Shown here: positions 13,094 through 21,993 of the stretch, in pieces | Layout of the letters: every line of letters starts with the position of its first letter | Numbering within the stretch: the first letter of the stretch is position 1 | NCBI GenBank assembly: GCA_036639875.1 | Contig: JAVWHX010000001.1 | Location: forward strand, 88,853-152,852 | Length of the DNA stretch: 64,000 nucleotides | Reading direction: 5' to 3' | Origin: JAVWHX01 sp036639875 | GTDB taxonomy: Bacteria; Bacillota_I; Bacilli_A; Erysipelotrichales; Coprobacillaceae | Program-made: the position numbers and the translations under genes | Notes under the pieces: model-generated | The model's database searches: none | Told to the model about the DNA's origin: nothing | What the model saw: the letters and a program-made list of their open reading frames with translations, nothing else

Positions 13094-13122
13094 ATCTTAC
13101 ACCAATGTTTTAGCACAGTCAA
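13094..13122 (-). promoter_or_regulatory. htpG promoter
   Basis: On the minus strand TTGACT (13117-13122) and TAAGAT (13094-13099) are 17 bp apart. The -35 overlaps the distal CIRCE-like repeat and the proximal one follows the -10, so bound repressor would block RNA polymerase. Confidence 0.85.
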
Positions 13123-13136
13123 TACCAAAGTGCTAA
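13110..13136 (-). promoter_or_regulatory. CIRCE-like HrcA operator, distal copy
   Basis: TTAGCACAG, nine bases, then AAGTGCTAA: 7 of 9 and 8 of 9 matches to the CIRCE arms. Its centre is 47 bp from that of the proximal copy, and it overlaps the -35 of htpG. Confidence 0.82.
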
Positions 13137-13183
13137 ATTTAGAAAAAACTAATCATACTCGCGTTTAAATATTTTCCAAATTT

Positions 13184-13852
13184 CTATTTTATACATTGAT
13201 AACTTTTATCAATTAAACTAAACAATTCTTCATCTTTAATACTTTCATCTAAACAAATTGTATACCAATGTTTTTTATTCATATGATATGCCTTCAAGTA
13301 ATTATCTTTATCTAAATAATTTTCAACATTTTCAGGACTATCCTTTAAATCAATGATTTCAATGTTTCCATGATCAGAACAACCCAATTTACTCTTATCA
13401 ATTATCATCATAATAGCAAACCACTTATGATTATCTTTTCTACGAAAAGCAGCTGAATCAGAAGACTTCTCCCATAAGAATTCTGCCTCAATATCATAAG
13501 TATCTTTTATATAATGAAGTACTCTTCTGCTTTGTTTGGCTTTATAAACTTCAACATTAAAACACTTATCAGAAATATCAATCAAAACTTTCTCACAAGC
13601 ATCACGAATTGTACCTACAAAATCACCATGTGCATTTTGTACATGTACAAGCGCATACTCTTCGTTTGTATCTGTTTCATAAACTTTGTAAGATACAGTT
13701 CCAGTATTTGCTATAGTAACAATAATATTAAATTGATTTTGCATAATATCAAAACTTTTTCTATAACAATGTTCTGATAACTCAAAACCATTGTTAACTA
13801 ATTTTTCCTGATTAGGTTTTTTATGTCTAAAAATTGATTCTATGTCTATCAT
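13184..13852 (-). CDS. MmcQ/YjbR family protein
   Basis: A 222-residue protein whose C-terminal half (about residues 95-220) matches the MmcQ/YjbR double-wing fold: FRRKDNHKWFAIMM, then NIEIIDLKDSPE and YHMNKKHWYTICLD are characteristic. The N-terminal ~90 residues are an extra domain seen in longer members. The family is described as DNA-binding-like, but no biochemical role is established. AGGAGGG precedes the start at short spacing. It is leftward, behind the radical SAM gene's upstream side, with no obvious partner. Confidence 0.85.
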   Translation of the reverse strand: MIDIESIFRHKKPNQEKLVNNGFELSEHCYRKSFDIMQNQFNIIVTIANTGTVSYKVYETDTNEEYALVHVQNAHGDFVGTIRDACEKVLIDISDKCFNVEVYKAKQSRRVLHYIKDTYDIEAEFLWEKSSDSAAFRRKDNHKWFAIMMIIDKSKLGCSDHGNIEIIDLKDSPENVENYLDKDNYLKAYHMNKKHWYTICLDESIKDEELFSLIDKSYQCIK

Positions 13853-13942
13853 ATACCCTCCTAATAAATCAAGATATTGTTTCTCTTCAACAACTCCTTA
13901 ATATCTGTATTAAGCTTGTCTGCATACCTCATTCATCCTACT

Positions 13943-14767
13943 TTATAAATGATATTCTTTTCTTACTTTATTAATCTTTTGATAAAGTTCTTTTTTATAA
14001 GCACTTTTTGATTCTTTGTTTGAATAAAGATAAGAAAGTTTTTGATATAAATCTTGATTATATTCTTTAATATGATTTAAAAAATATGGGCGTGTTTTTC
14101 CTCTTAAATACATAGTTCCTGGGACAATTGCTTCAACACCTATTTGAGATGCAATTTCATAGATAGCTTTTATATTCTCATAAGAATCATTCATATAAGG
14201 AACAATTGGCATCATTAATACTGAAATGTGAGCATGTGTTTTTTGGTTGAGTATTTGTAGAGTTTTCATTCTATCAAAACTTGTTGAAGAATAAGGTTCT
14301 AAAACTTTTCTTACTTTTTCATCAGCACAAGTAATACTACATTCTATTTGAACTTCAGTAACTTGAGAAAGTTCTTCTATTAAATCTATATCCCTTAAAA
14401 TTAATTTTGATTTTGTAGAGATATTGATTGGATTTTTATATTTAATCATAAGTTTCAAAACATCTCTCATTATACCTAATTCTTTTTCAGCAGGTTGATA
14501 GCTATCGCTTACACTACCAAAGTTTATCATAGCTTTTTTCCATTTAGGTGAAGAAAGCTCTTTTTCTAATATCTCACAAAAATTTTCTTTATAATAAACA
14601 TGATTAAAGAACTCTTTATCATCTAAATAGCTATGAGAATATATTGCATAACAATAAATACAACCATGTTCACATCCGCGATAAATATTTGCATCATAAT
14701 CATATGGTGTTTGTTTGTGTTTTACACTTCTTATAACACTTTTACATTGTATTGGTATATATTTCAT
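13943..14767 (-). CDS. SplB-like radical SAM protein (copy 1)
   Basis: A 274-residue radical S-adenosylmethionine protein with the cluster motif CEHGCIYC (CX3CX2C) at about residues 32-39, preceded by YRG, as in the spore-photoproduct-lyase-related family. The motif NFGSVSDSYQPAEKELGIMR and the STKSKLILRDIDLI segment are typical of these short members. They are usually annotated as SPL-family proteins of unknown substrate. A second, divergent relative lies at 33911-34798 with the same motifs. The gene is single, with GAGGTGGG upstream. Confidence 0.88.
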   Translation of the reverse strand: MKYIPIQCKSVIRSVKHKQTPYDYDANIYRGCEHGCIYCYAIYSHSYLDDKEFFNHVYYKENFCEILEKELSSPKWKKAMINFGSVSDSYQPAEKELGIMRDVLKLMIKYKNPINISTKSKLILRDIDLIEELSQVTEVQIECSITCADEKVRKVLEPYSSTSFDRMKTLQILNQKTHAHISVLMMPIVPYMNDSYENIKAIYEIASQIGVEAIVPGTMYLRGKTRPYFLNHIKEYNQDLYQKLSYLYSNKESKSAYKKELYQKINKVRKEYHL

Positions 14768-14795
14768 ATTCCCACCTCACATTGATTATAACATA

Positions 14796-14823
14796 AGAAA
14801 AAGAATGAGAACATTCTCATTCT
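14796..14823 (-). terminator. Terminator of the uracil permease gene
   Basis: AGAATGAGAA pairs with TTCTCATTCT and is followed on the minus strand by TTTTTCTT; the stem overlaps the stop codon of the permease. Confidence 0.8.
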
Positions 14824-16090
14824 AATCTTTTGGTAATAATAAATTAAGTAACACTCCTACAATAGCAGCTAGAGCAGTACCAGATAAAGTCGCACTACCA
14901 CCAAGTGGGAACATCGCTCCACCCAAACCAATAACAAGCATTGCAGAAGCAATAATCAAGTTTCTTTGTTTAGAAAAATCAACTTGAGCATCAATTAAAA
15001 TTCTTAATCCATTACTTGCTATAACACCATATAATAAGATACTCATACCACCTAATACACAAACTGGTATAGAACCAATAAATGCTGATATTTTTCCACA
15101 AAATGATAAGATAATTGCAATCACTGCAGCACCACACGTCACATAAACTGATCCAATTTTTGTTAGACCAATCACCCCTGTATTCTCACCATACGTCGTA
15201 TTGGCAGGTCCACCTAAAAATGCTGATACAGCAGTAGCAACTCCATCACCTATTAATGTCTTTTCCAATCCAGGGTTTTTCAAGAAATTCTTCCCACAAA
15301 TCTTCCCTAACACAGTATGATCACCAATATGTTCAGAAATAGTTACAATCGCTACAGGTAAAATTGCCCATGTCTCTGGCCCAAAATGTAAAGAGTATTC
15401 TCTAAATCCTGGAACCGAAAACGGAAATGAAAACTCTGGAACTGACAACCAGGCTGCCTTAGCAACACTTGTAAAATCAACCAATCCAAAACAAATAGAT
15501 ACTATATACCCAACAATAATAGCGACTAAAAATGGAACTATCTTTAAGAAACCTTTTGCTTTACTTGAAATAAGTGCAGCAACTAAAAAAGTTATAATTG
15601 CAACAACCATAGAAGTCATTTGTCCATCTTTGACAAATCCAGCATTTGTTACAGCATTAGAAGCTAATCCCAATCCAATAACAGCAATCATTGGTCCAAT
15701 AACAATTGGAGGTAATAGCTTATCAATCCATCCTTTTCCCGTAAACTTAATAATAATAGCCACAATAACATATATCATCCCTACCATCATCAAACCCGTT
15801 TGAGCAGCTGATATATCTCCACCCATTGCCTTCACAGCCAATACAACAGCAGTAATATATGCAAAAGATGATCCTAGATATACAGGTACTTTTCCTTTTG
15901 TAAAAAAAGTATATATTAGTGTTCCAATCCCTGAAGCAAATAACGCTACTGAAACTGGAAAACCAGTCAATGTAGGAACAAGAATAGTTGCTCCAAACAT
16001 TGCAAAAACATGTTGAAAACTTAAGAATAACCATTGCCACCCAGCTGGCTTTTCATTAACATCAACAATCAAAGTCTTTTCTTCATTCAT
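14822..16090 (-). CDS. uraA: Uracil permease / NCS2 nucleobase transporter
   Basis: Polytopic membrane protein of 422 residues, expected 14 helices in the UraA fold, importing uracil by proton symport. Recognisable elements are QHVFAMFGATILVPTLTG at the N-terminus, the TM8 substrate Glu in VTISEHIGDHTVLGKICG, GDGVATAVSAFLGGPANTTYGENTGVIGLTKIGS around TM10, and a C-terminal NLLLP. The start at 16090 follows AGGGGAG. It is monocistronic. I see no PyrR-type attenuator in the 80-base leader, and the -35 region is poor. Confidence 0.94.
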   Translation of the reverse strand: MNEEKTLIVDVNEKPAGWQWLFLSFQHVFAMFGATILVPTLTGFPVSVALFASGIGTLIYTFFTKGKVPVYLGSSFAYITAVVLAVKAMGGDISAAQTGLMMVGMIYVIVAIIIKFTGKGWIDKLLPPIVIGPMIAVIGLGLASNAVTNAGFVKDGQMTSMVVAIITFLVAALISSKAKGFLKIVPFLVAIIVGYIVSICFGLVDFTSVAKAAWLSVPEFSFPFSVPGFREYSLHFGPETWAILPVAIVTISEHIGDHTVLGKICGKNFLKNPGLEKTLIGDGVATAVSAFLGGPANTTYGENTGVIGLTKIGSVYVTCGAAVIAIILSFCGKISAFIGSIPVCVLGGMSILLYGVIASNGLRILIDAQVDFSKQRNLIIASAMLVIGLGGAMFPLGGSATLSGTALAAIVGVLLNLLLPKD

Positions 16091-16169
16091 TTTCTCCCCT
16101 ACTTTCATAAATTTAATAATATCAAATTATACTGTTTAAGTCTAAACTTATTTTCACTAAATAACAAAA

Positions 16170-16193
16170 GAACCGTTTAAGATCAAACGGTTC
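16170..16193 (-). terminator. Terminator of the first GH1 gene
   Basis: A perfect 9-bp stem (GAACCGTTT / AAACGGTTC) with a 6-base loop is followed by TTTTG on the minus strand, just after the stop at 16200. Confidence 0.85.
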
Positions 16194-16199
16194 ACTTTA

Positions 16200-17585
16200 T
16201 TAATCTAAGTTTTCTCCATTAGATTCAAACGCTTTTTTAACCCAGTAGAAAGATTTCTTAGGTACACGTCTTAAATCTTTTAAATCTTTGTTTTCACGAT
16301 TGACATAAACAAAACCATAACGTTTAGACATATCACACATACTTGCAGGGATATCAATTGGTCCCCAAGTCACATAACCTAAACAGTCTACACCATCTTC
16401 AAACATTGCATTTTCCATTTCTTTGATATGTTCTCTATGATATGAAATACGGTAATCATCTTCAATAGTTCCATTAGCGTCTAATTCTTCACGCCAACCA
16501 ATACCATTTTCTAAGATAAATACTGGTAAATCACTTCTGTTATATAAATCATTCATTGTCCATCTTAATCCAACTGGATCAATTTCCCAGTTCCATTCAT
16601 TTGCTTCTAAGTTAGGATTTTGAATTGTATATTCAGAAACAACTTCATGATAAGGACGAGTCATATCAAACTCCCCTTCTTTTAAAGTATTAGAACGATA
16701 ATAACTAAATGCAATATAGTCAACTGTATAATTTAATAAATCATCATCTTCTTTTTCAAAAGTAGGCATCCATCCTCTATTTTCCAAATAAGCAATCATA
16801 TAATCAGGATATCTTCCTTTTGCAAAAACATCACAATGGAATCCATTCATATATTGGTAAGCTTGCCAAGCAAACATGTTATTCTTTGGTGTGTTAGAAT
16901 ATGGATAAATATTTGTAACAGCATTCATACCACAGAAATAAGCATCTGGTTGCATTTTTCTTAGTGCTCTAACAGCCTTACAATGAGCAATAAACACATT
17001 ATGATTCACTTGATATAAATGTTTAGCTGGATCTACACCTTCAGGTACTTCTTCAGCATTTGATACTCTTAACATCATACCATGTAAGTTTTGTTCATTA
17101 AAACTCATCCAATGTTTAACTCTATCTCCAAATCTTTCAATACATACTTCAGCATATCTTTCAAAACAATCAACAACATATCTTGATGCAAAACCATTGT
17201 ATTCTTTAACCAAATGGTATGGCATATCAAAATGAACTAAAGTAATCATTGGTTCAATTCCAGCAGCTAATAATTTATCAATTAAATCATTATAGAATTT
17301 AACCCCTTCTTCATTCACTTCTTCATCTAAAGTTCCATTAGGAATAATTCTTGACCAACAAATTGAAAAACGATAAAAATTAAATCCCATTTCTTTCATT
17401 AACGCAATATCTTCATCATAACGATGATAAGCATCAATCGCAACATTCCAATCACCAAACTCAGGTTTCATTGGTCTTACATCATAAATACATAATCCCT
17501 TTCCGCCTTCATCTCTCGCTCCTTCAGTTTGAAATGATGAAACAGATCCACCCCAATAAAAATTCTCTGGCATTTTTCTTTCCAT
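16200..17585 (-). CDS. Glycoside hydrolase family 1 (6-phospho-beta-glucosidase type), copy 1
   Basis: A 461-residue GH1 TIM-barrel enzyme. The N-terminal FYWGGSVSSFQTEG, the acid/base Glu in MSFNEQN and the nucleophile Glu in FILENGIGW are all present, so it should be active. NEQN rather than NEP is found in a subset of phospho-beta-glycosidases. The likely substrate is a phosphorylated beta-glucoside delivered by a PTS encoded elsewhere, as no transporter lies beside it. AAGGAGG precedes the start with about 10-base spacing; an ATG four codons later is an alternative. A TTTCATAA inverted repeat upstream resembles one next to the RpiR gene at 31491. Confidence 0.93.
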   Translation of the reverse strand: MERKMPENFYWGGSVSSFQTEGARDEGGKGLCIYDVRPMKPEFGDWNVAIDAYHRYDEDIALMKEMGFNFYRFSICWSRIIPNGTLDEEVNEEGVKFYNDLIDKLLAAGIEPMITLVHFDMPYHLVKEYNGFASRYVVDCFERYAEVCIERFGDRVKHWMSFNEQNLHGMMLRVSNAEEVPEGVDPAKHLYQVNHNVFIAHCKAVRALRKMQPDAYFCGMNAVTNIYPYSNTPKNNMFAWQAYQYMNGFHCDVFAKGRYPDYMIAYLENRGWMPTFEKEDDDLLNYTVDYIAFSYYRSNTLKEGEFDMTRPYHEVVSEYTIQNPNLEANEWNWEIDPVGLRWTMNDLYNRSDLPVFILENGIGWREELDANGTIEDDYRISYHREHIKEMENAMFEDGVDCLGYVTWGPIDIPASMCDMSKRYGFVYVNRENKDLKDLRRVPKKSFYWVKKAFESNGENLD

Positions 17586-17670
17586 GTATAAACGTCCTCC
17601 TTATATACCTGTACCCATTGTATTGAAAATAGCTACAAGAGTAAAGACATACAATACACTTTATAAATAC

Positions 17671-17709
17671 GTTTCATAATTTATAATTATTATCAATATT
17701 TTATGAAAC
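17671..17709. promoter_or_regulatory. Inverted repeat, candidate RpiR operator for GH1 copy 1
   Basis: GTTTCATAA (17671-17679) and TTATGAAAC (17701-17709) are perfect 9-bp arms separated by 21 bp, upstream of the GH1 gene. The same half-site TTTCATAA, with a 10-bp spacer, occurs between the second GH1 gene and rpiR. The repeat could also contribute to termination of the gene ending at 17744. Confidence 0.55.
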
Positions 17710-17743
17710 TTATTTTCACAAAAAAGCCATCATTATGATATCT

Positions 17744-18787
17744 TTATTGAACAACATCATTTAATCTTAACAACAAACTTTTCTCTTCATTATATATATC
17801 ATTAATAATACTAGATATATCTTTTAACAATTCTCTATTTAATGTTTCGGATAATTCCCAAAACATACTTGCAATACCATCCCATTTTAAAGACACATCA
17901 TGATATTGAATTCCGATATCTTTCAAATCTTGGATGTTCGTTATAAGACTTGCTTCAATTAAAAAATCACCATACATCTTTCTAAAGATACCGCCACCAG
18001 TTCCACCATCTGCACTTATCTGAAAATAATTCGTAATTGCTGCAGTTTTCAATCGGCTATCATCAAACACATTCCATTTTATAACTTCTTTAGAAAACTT
18101 CCTGATACCATTTAACCCTAATAATTGAGCAGGAGCATTTAACATCCCTTGACATGCTTCTTGAACTGCTGAAAAAATCATCGTCTCTGTAATCAAAACA
18201 GGTTGTTCTATCTTGATATCAAGGTATTTATTTTGAGCAGGAAATGGTCTATAAGAACTACTACGTGCTTGTTCTAATTCACTATAATCAATACAGTGAT
18301 AATCCTTTGATATATTTCCTTTAGGTGTTCTTATTGGATAATCAGAATTATCTCTATCACTTATATAAAATTTTTCATTCTCATCATCATACCCAATCAA
18401 TACAACTGCATGACCACCAAAATGACTATTCTTATTTAAATTCAAATAACCAAGATATGGCATATCAACATATATTAACACAGGTTTGTTTTCATTTAAA
18501 AGTTGGATTGATTTTTGAAACGCAACGTTGTATTCTTTACTTTTCTTACACTTGATTTGAATATTTAATCTTTTTGCTAGAGTATCCTCAAAAACAAAAG
18601 GCTTTGTTCTTCCAGAAACCATTGGTGATGTATGTAGATTAATATAACAAAATGATGAACCAGCTCCAAGTCCAAAGATCATTTCTTCACTCATTGTACA
18701 ACCATGATAATCAAATACTTGCTTTAATGCAGTTGTTATACAATGCTTACCCCCACTTGTACAAAATCCATCAACAATTTTTTTCAT
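17744..18787 (-). CDS. BtrH N-terminal / DUF4872 domain protein
   Basis: A 347-residue cytoplasmic protein. The N-terminal half resembles the BtrH_N papain/C39-like fold: GGKHCITTALKQVFDYHG carries the Cys position, and GGHAVVLIGYDDE followed by SDRD carries the His and Asp positions. The C-terminal part fits DUF4872. Relatives include acyltransferases of the butirosin pathway and peptide-modifying proteins, but no biosynthetic cluster is visible here. It overlaps by one base the preceding TfoX-domain gene and is the last of a three-gene leftward operon starting at 19390. Confidence 0.8.
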   Translation of the reverse strand: MKKIVDGFCTSGGKHCITTALKQVFDYHGCTMSEEMIFGLGAGSSFCYINLHTSPMVSGRTKPFVFEDTLAKRLNIQIKCKKSKEYNVAFQKSIQLLNENKPVLIYVDMPYLGYLNLNKNSHFGGHAVVLIGYDDENEKFYISDRDNSDYPIRTPKGNISKDYHCIDYSELEQARSSSYRPFPAQNKYLDIKIEQPVLITETMIFSAVQEACQGMLNAPAQLLGLNGIRKFSKEVIKWNVFDDSRLKTAAITNYFQISADGGTGGGIFRKMYGDFLIEASLITNIQDLKDIGIQYHDVSLKWDGIASMFWELSETLNRELLKDISSIINDIYNEEKSLLLRLNDVVQ

Positions 18788-19116
18788 TATTCCACCTTCA
18801 CTTTCTTCTTTTTAGGAATTGGTAAAGGCGTTACTTCTTCTAAACGTGTCAAAACTTCATAACACAAAGCACGATCATCAATATCCAAAACAAAGTGCTC
18901 TTTCGCCCCTTTATAAGGACATCCTCTATCAGCATTTCTCATTAATGCTTCTATACAATCAAGCATTTTCACATAGACAGTATTATCGCATACCAATATA
19001 ATAGGCTTATCATTCACATAAATCATATATTCACCAAACATCTTCTTATATCTTAAAATTCCTATACCTTTTATTTGATCACATACATATTCTATATATT
19101 CTTTATCACTCGCCAT
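18787..19116 (-). CDS. TfoX N-terminal domain protein
   Basis: A 109-residue protein with the TfoX_N fold: KKMFGEYMIYVNDKPIILVCDNTVYVK is the defining stretch, followed by GCPYKGAKEHFVLD. These stand-alone domains are common in Bacillota; the competence role of Proteobacterial TfoX should not be assumed. Stop and the start of the BtrH-like gene overlap by one base (TAATG), showing coupling. The lysine-rich C-terminus is typical. Confidence 0.88.
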   Translation of the reverse strand: MASDKEYIEYVCDQIKGIGILRYKKMFGEYMIYVNDKPIILVCDNTVYVKMLDCIEALMRNADRGCPYKGAKEHFVLDIDDRALCYEVLTRLEEVTPLPIPKKKKVKVE

Positions 19117-19126
19117 AAAGTTCTCC

Positions 19127-19390
19127 TTACTCTTTCATACACCATTTTTTGCATTGTTCAATCCTTTTTCCTTCATCACCTTGTTTTTCATCATAAGCAA
19201 ATTGCTTTAATAAATCACAAGGAAATTGATGACACAAACCACAATGATCATGTTTCTTTTCTTGACAACATGTTTGAAGAGGACACATATCTCCCCAAAA
19301 AGGCTTCTCAATATTAATACATCCTTGACAATTTATTTGTACACGATATTGACATTCATTACATTTTAAACCACATCTTGACTCTATCAT
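19127..19390 (-). CDS. DUF3795 Cys-rich protein
   Basis: An 87-residue protein with ten cysteines in CGLKCNEC, CQGC, MCPLQTCC, CGLCHQFPC and CKKWC clusters, matching the DUF3795 family, presumed to bind zinc or an iron-sulphur cluster. Function is unknown. It is first in the operon with the TfoX-domain and BtrH-like genes, with 10 bases to the next start. Confidence 0.85.
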   Translation of the reverse strand: MIESRCGLKCNECQYRVQINCQGCINIEKPFWGDMCPLQTCCQEKKHDHCGLCHQFPCDLLKQFAYDEKQGDEGKRIEQCKKWCMKE

Positions 19391-19458
19391 ACCTTCTCAT
19401 CCATCTCTTGATGGATAAATCATAACATAAGGAAGTTGACAACTGTCTGTCAGCATTC

Positions 19459-20358
19459 TTAATATTTCTCAAATAATAATTTTGCTTGTTCTTTTAAATC
19501 TTGTCGATATTCTTTTGGTTCAATAAGTTCAGCTTTGTTTCCAAAACTTAAAACCCAACTTAATAAATAATCTTTATTTGTAAAACCAAATTCAAAAAGT
19601 AATCGTCCATTATCTAATTCTTTATAACAATCTCTTCCATATTCTTCAATCAATTGATATTCAACACTCTTATCAAATAATATAGTGACCTTTATATCAT
19701 CAGTAAAAAACTGATTAAAATCATAATGATCATCAGGAATATCTTCCATTTCAAATAACTTATCTGTTATGTTTAAATCCCAAAGTCTATTTAATTTAAA
19801 TAATCTCATTTCATTTTTTTCATTATCAAACCCCAATATATACCAATGAGACCATTTAAAAACAATGAAATAAGGATTTACAGTAACATCTCTTTGGCCT
19901 TTTTTATTATAGTAATGAAATGTAACTTTATATGTATTTTCAATAGCTTGTTGTAATAATTCTATCTTTGGTGCTAATGAATCTTTATAATGTGAAGATA
20001 AATCCATCATCATATGTGAAGTTGTATAAAGGTTATTTTCACTTATAAATAGCTTATTCATAATCCTTTGATACTTTTGATCACTAGAAATACTATCGAG
20101 ACTAGACAGTCCTGCAATAATAGAATTTAACTCTTGTTCATTAAATAATCGTTTATCTATTTTATAATCCTCATCTATCATTAATCCCCCTTGACTTCCT
20201 GGAATTGTGAGAACTGGAATACCAGCTAAACAAATATCTATAATATCTCTATAAATAGTACGCTTTGATACTTCAAACTTATCTGCCAAATAAGTAGCTG
20301 TAACTTTCTTGTTTTGTAGTAAAACCATAATAATACCAATCAATCTTTCTATCTTCAT
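19459..20358 (-). CDS. HTH + WYL domain transcriptional regulator
   Basis: A 299-residue DeoR-like regulator. The N-terminal winged helix shows VTATYLADKFEVSKRTIYRDI, followed by IPGSQGGLMID. The WYL domain starts near residue 135, with YFIVFKWSHWYILGFDNEKNEMRLFKLNR, and senses a ligand that is often nucleic-acid derived or unknown. A C-terminal WCX extension completes it. It is divergent from the TetR-ABC operon, separated by 131 bases, so either regulator could act on the shared region. GAGGAGAGGGG precedes the start. Confidence 0.9.
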   Translation of the reverse strand: MKIERLIGIIMVLLQNKKVTATYLADKFEVSKRTIYRDIIDICLAGIPVLTIPGSQGGLMIDEDYKIDKRLFNEQELNSIIAGLSSLDSISSDQKYQRIMNKLFISENNLYTTSHMMMDLSSHYKDSLAPKIELLQQAIENTYKVTFHYYNKKGQRDVTVNPYFIVFKWSHWYILGFDNEKNEMRLFKLNRLWDLNITDKLFEMEDIPDDHYDFNQFFTDDIKVTILFDKSVEYQLIEEYGRDCYKELDNGRLLFEFGFTNKDYLLSWVLSFGNKAELIEPKEYRQDLKEQAKLLFEKY

Positions 20359-20433
20359 AAAAACACCCCTCTCCTCATTTTAACTTATCTTTATATATTT
20401 TCAATATTTATATCTAGGGGGGTTGCAAATTTG

Positions 20434-20472
20434 AGTCAATTCTTTAAAATGTAATTGACTAGATGAGTCAAT
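20434..20472 (+). promoter_or_regulatory. Candidate TetR operator
   Basis: AGTCAATT (20434-20441) and AATTGACT (20453-20460) form an 8-bp inverted repeat with an 11-bp spacer, and a further GAGTCAAT follows at 20465. The site is just upstream of the tetR start and overlaps the probable promoter, as expected for autorepression. Confidence 0.6.
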
Positions 20473-20489
20473 AAGAAATGAGGGATATT

Positions 20490-21116
20490 ATGAATGAAGC
20501 ATTTTTAACCTTACCAGTTGAAAAACAAGAACGAATTATCAACGCTGCTTTGGAAGTGTTTTCTAAACATGACTATAAAAAAGCAAATACTGATGATATT
20601 GCAGCAATTGCAGGAATATCAAAAGGTTCTTTATTTTATTATTTCAAGAATAAAGAAGGCTTATTTATGTATTTGTTTGATTATGTTGTGAATCTTGTTT
20701 CTGAATATGTTAAAATAAATGATTATTTAGAAATAACTGATTTTTTTGAATTAATGGATTATGGTGCTAAAAGAAAAATTGTGATGATAGAGAAAAATCC
20801 ATATATATTTGAATTTACAATGAAATGTTTTCTTCAAGAAGATGGACCAGTATCACAACAATTACGTGAAACAATCAGTAATCTTATGAAAAGTACGTAT
20901 GGTACCTACTTTAGCCATATTGATACATCTAAATTTAAAGATGGTATCAACTTTAAAGATGTTTATGATATTTTAGCATATGCTACTGAAGGTTATGTTC
21001 AAGCATTACGTAGTAATCATCAAAGCATTAACATTGATAGTATGATGAAAGAGTTTTATCGTTGGAGCGTTTTATTTAAAAAGATGGCATATAAGGAGGA
21101 GTTCTTAGATGAATAG
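20490..21116 (+). CDS. TetR/AcrR family transcriptional regulator
   Basis: A 208-residue repressor. The N-terminal helix-turn-helix is clear (ALEVFSKHDYKKANTDDIAAIAGISKGSLFYYFKNKEGLF). The C-terminal ligand domain is helical. The start at 20490 has GAGGG six bases before it. It is first in a three-gene operon, with its stop overlapping the ABC ATPase start by eight bases, so it most likely controls that transporter and itself through the inverted repeat upstream. Confidence 0.93.
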   Translation: MNEAFLTLPVEKQERIINAALEVFSKHDYKKANTDDIAAIAGISKGSLFYYFKNKEGLFMYLFDYVVNLVSEYVKINDYLEITDFFELMDYGAKRKIVMIEKNPYIFEFTMKCFLQEDGPVSQQLRETISNLMKSTYGTYFSHIDTSKFKDGINFKDVYDILAYATEGYVQALRSNHQSINIDSMMKEFYRWSVLFKKMAYKEEFLDE

Positions 21117-21993
21117 TATTGAAGTGAACCATATTACAAAAGATTATGGTCAAGGTAAAGGCGTATTTGATGTGAGTTTTACTGTAAACGATGGAGAAGT
21201 CCTTGGTTTTCTTGGTCCAAACGGAGCAGGAAAAACCACTACAATCAGACAATTAATGGGATTTATGAAACCAGATAAAGGAACTGTAAGTATTTTAGGT
21301 AAAGATTGTTTTAAAGATGCTAAAACAATTCAAGAGAATATTGGTTATTTACCTGGTGAGATTACTTTTATGGATGATATTACTGGTAAAGAATTTATTC
21401 AATTTATTGCTGATTTAAAAGGTATTAAGGACATGAGTAAGGCTTATGAGCTGATTGAATACTTTGAATTAAATCCAACTGGTAAGATTAAAAAAATGTC
21501 TAAAGGTATGAAACAAAAGATAGGTCTTGTTTGTGCTTTTATGCAAGATCCAGATATCTATATTTTTGATGAACCTACGAGTGGATTAGATCCTTTAATG
21601 CAAAATAAGTTTGTTGACTTAGTTATCAAAGAAAAAGAAAAAGGCAAAACAATCTTAATGTCTTCACATATCTTCGAAGAAGTTGAAAAGACTTGTGATC
21701 GTGTTGCAATTATTAAAGATGGACATATTGTTGCGATTGATAAAATAGATAATCTTAAGCAAAATAAAGTTAAACACTTTTCAATCACTTTTAAAGTTGA
21801 AAAGGATGCTTTAGAATTTCAAAAGAAATATCCTGACGCTATTATTGATAAAAATTGTATTCAACTCAAAGTTAAAGATATAACAACATTTATTCAATCT
21901 TTACAAAATTATCAAATTAAAGATTTAGATATAAAAACACAAACATTAGAAGAACTATTCTTACATTTCTATGGAGGTGACAAAAATGCTTAA
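21109..21993 (+). CDS. ABC transporter ATP-binding protein
   Basis: A 294-residue cytoplasmic ATPase of the drug/antibiotic-export type (CcmA-like). Walker A GPNGAGKTTT, Q-loop NIGYLPGE, signature MSKGMKQKIG (replacing LSGGQ, common in this subfamily), Walker B IYIFDEPTSGLDP and the switch-His SSHIFEE are visible. A ~70-residue C-terminal domain follows. Its AAGGAGGAG site lies inside the tetR 3' end, and its 3' end overlaps the permease start by eight bases. Confidence 0.94.
   Translation: MNSIEVNHITKDYGQGKGVFDVSFTVNDGEVLGFLGPNGAGKTTTIRQLMGFMKPDKGTVSILGKDCFKDAKTIQENIGYLPGEITFMDDITGKEFIQFIADLKGIKDMSKAYELIEYFELNPTGKIKKMSKGMKQKIGLVCAFMQDPDIYIFDEPTSGLDPLMQNKFVDLVIKEKEKGKTILMSSHIFEEVEKTCDRVAIIKDGHIVAIDKIDNLKQNKVKHFSITFKVEKDALEFQKKYPDAIIDKNCIQLKVKDITTFIQSLQNYQIKDLDIKTQTLEELFLHFYGGDKNA

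Noticed and set aside
13943..14767. Spore photoproduct lyase proper
   Set aside because: Too short, and it lacks the SplB C-terminal features; it belongs to the broader SPL-like radical SAM group.
17744..18787. Butirosin-like antibiotic biosynthesis cluster
   Set aside because: Only the BtrH-like domain is present; none of the aminoglycoside genes are nearby.
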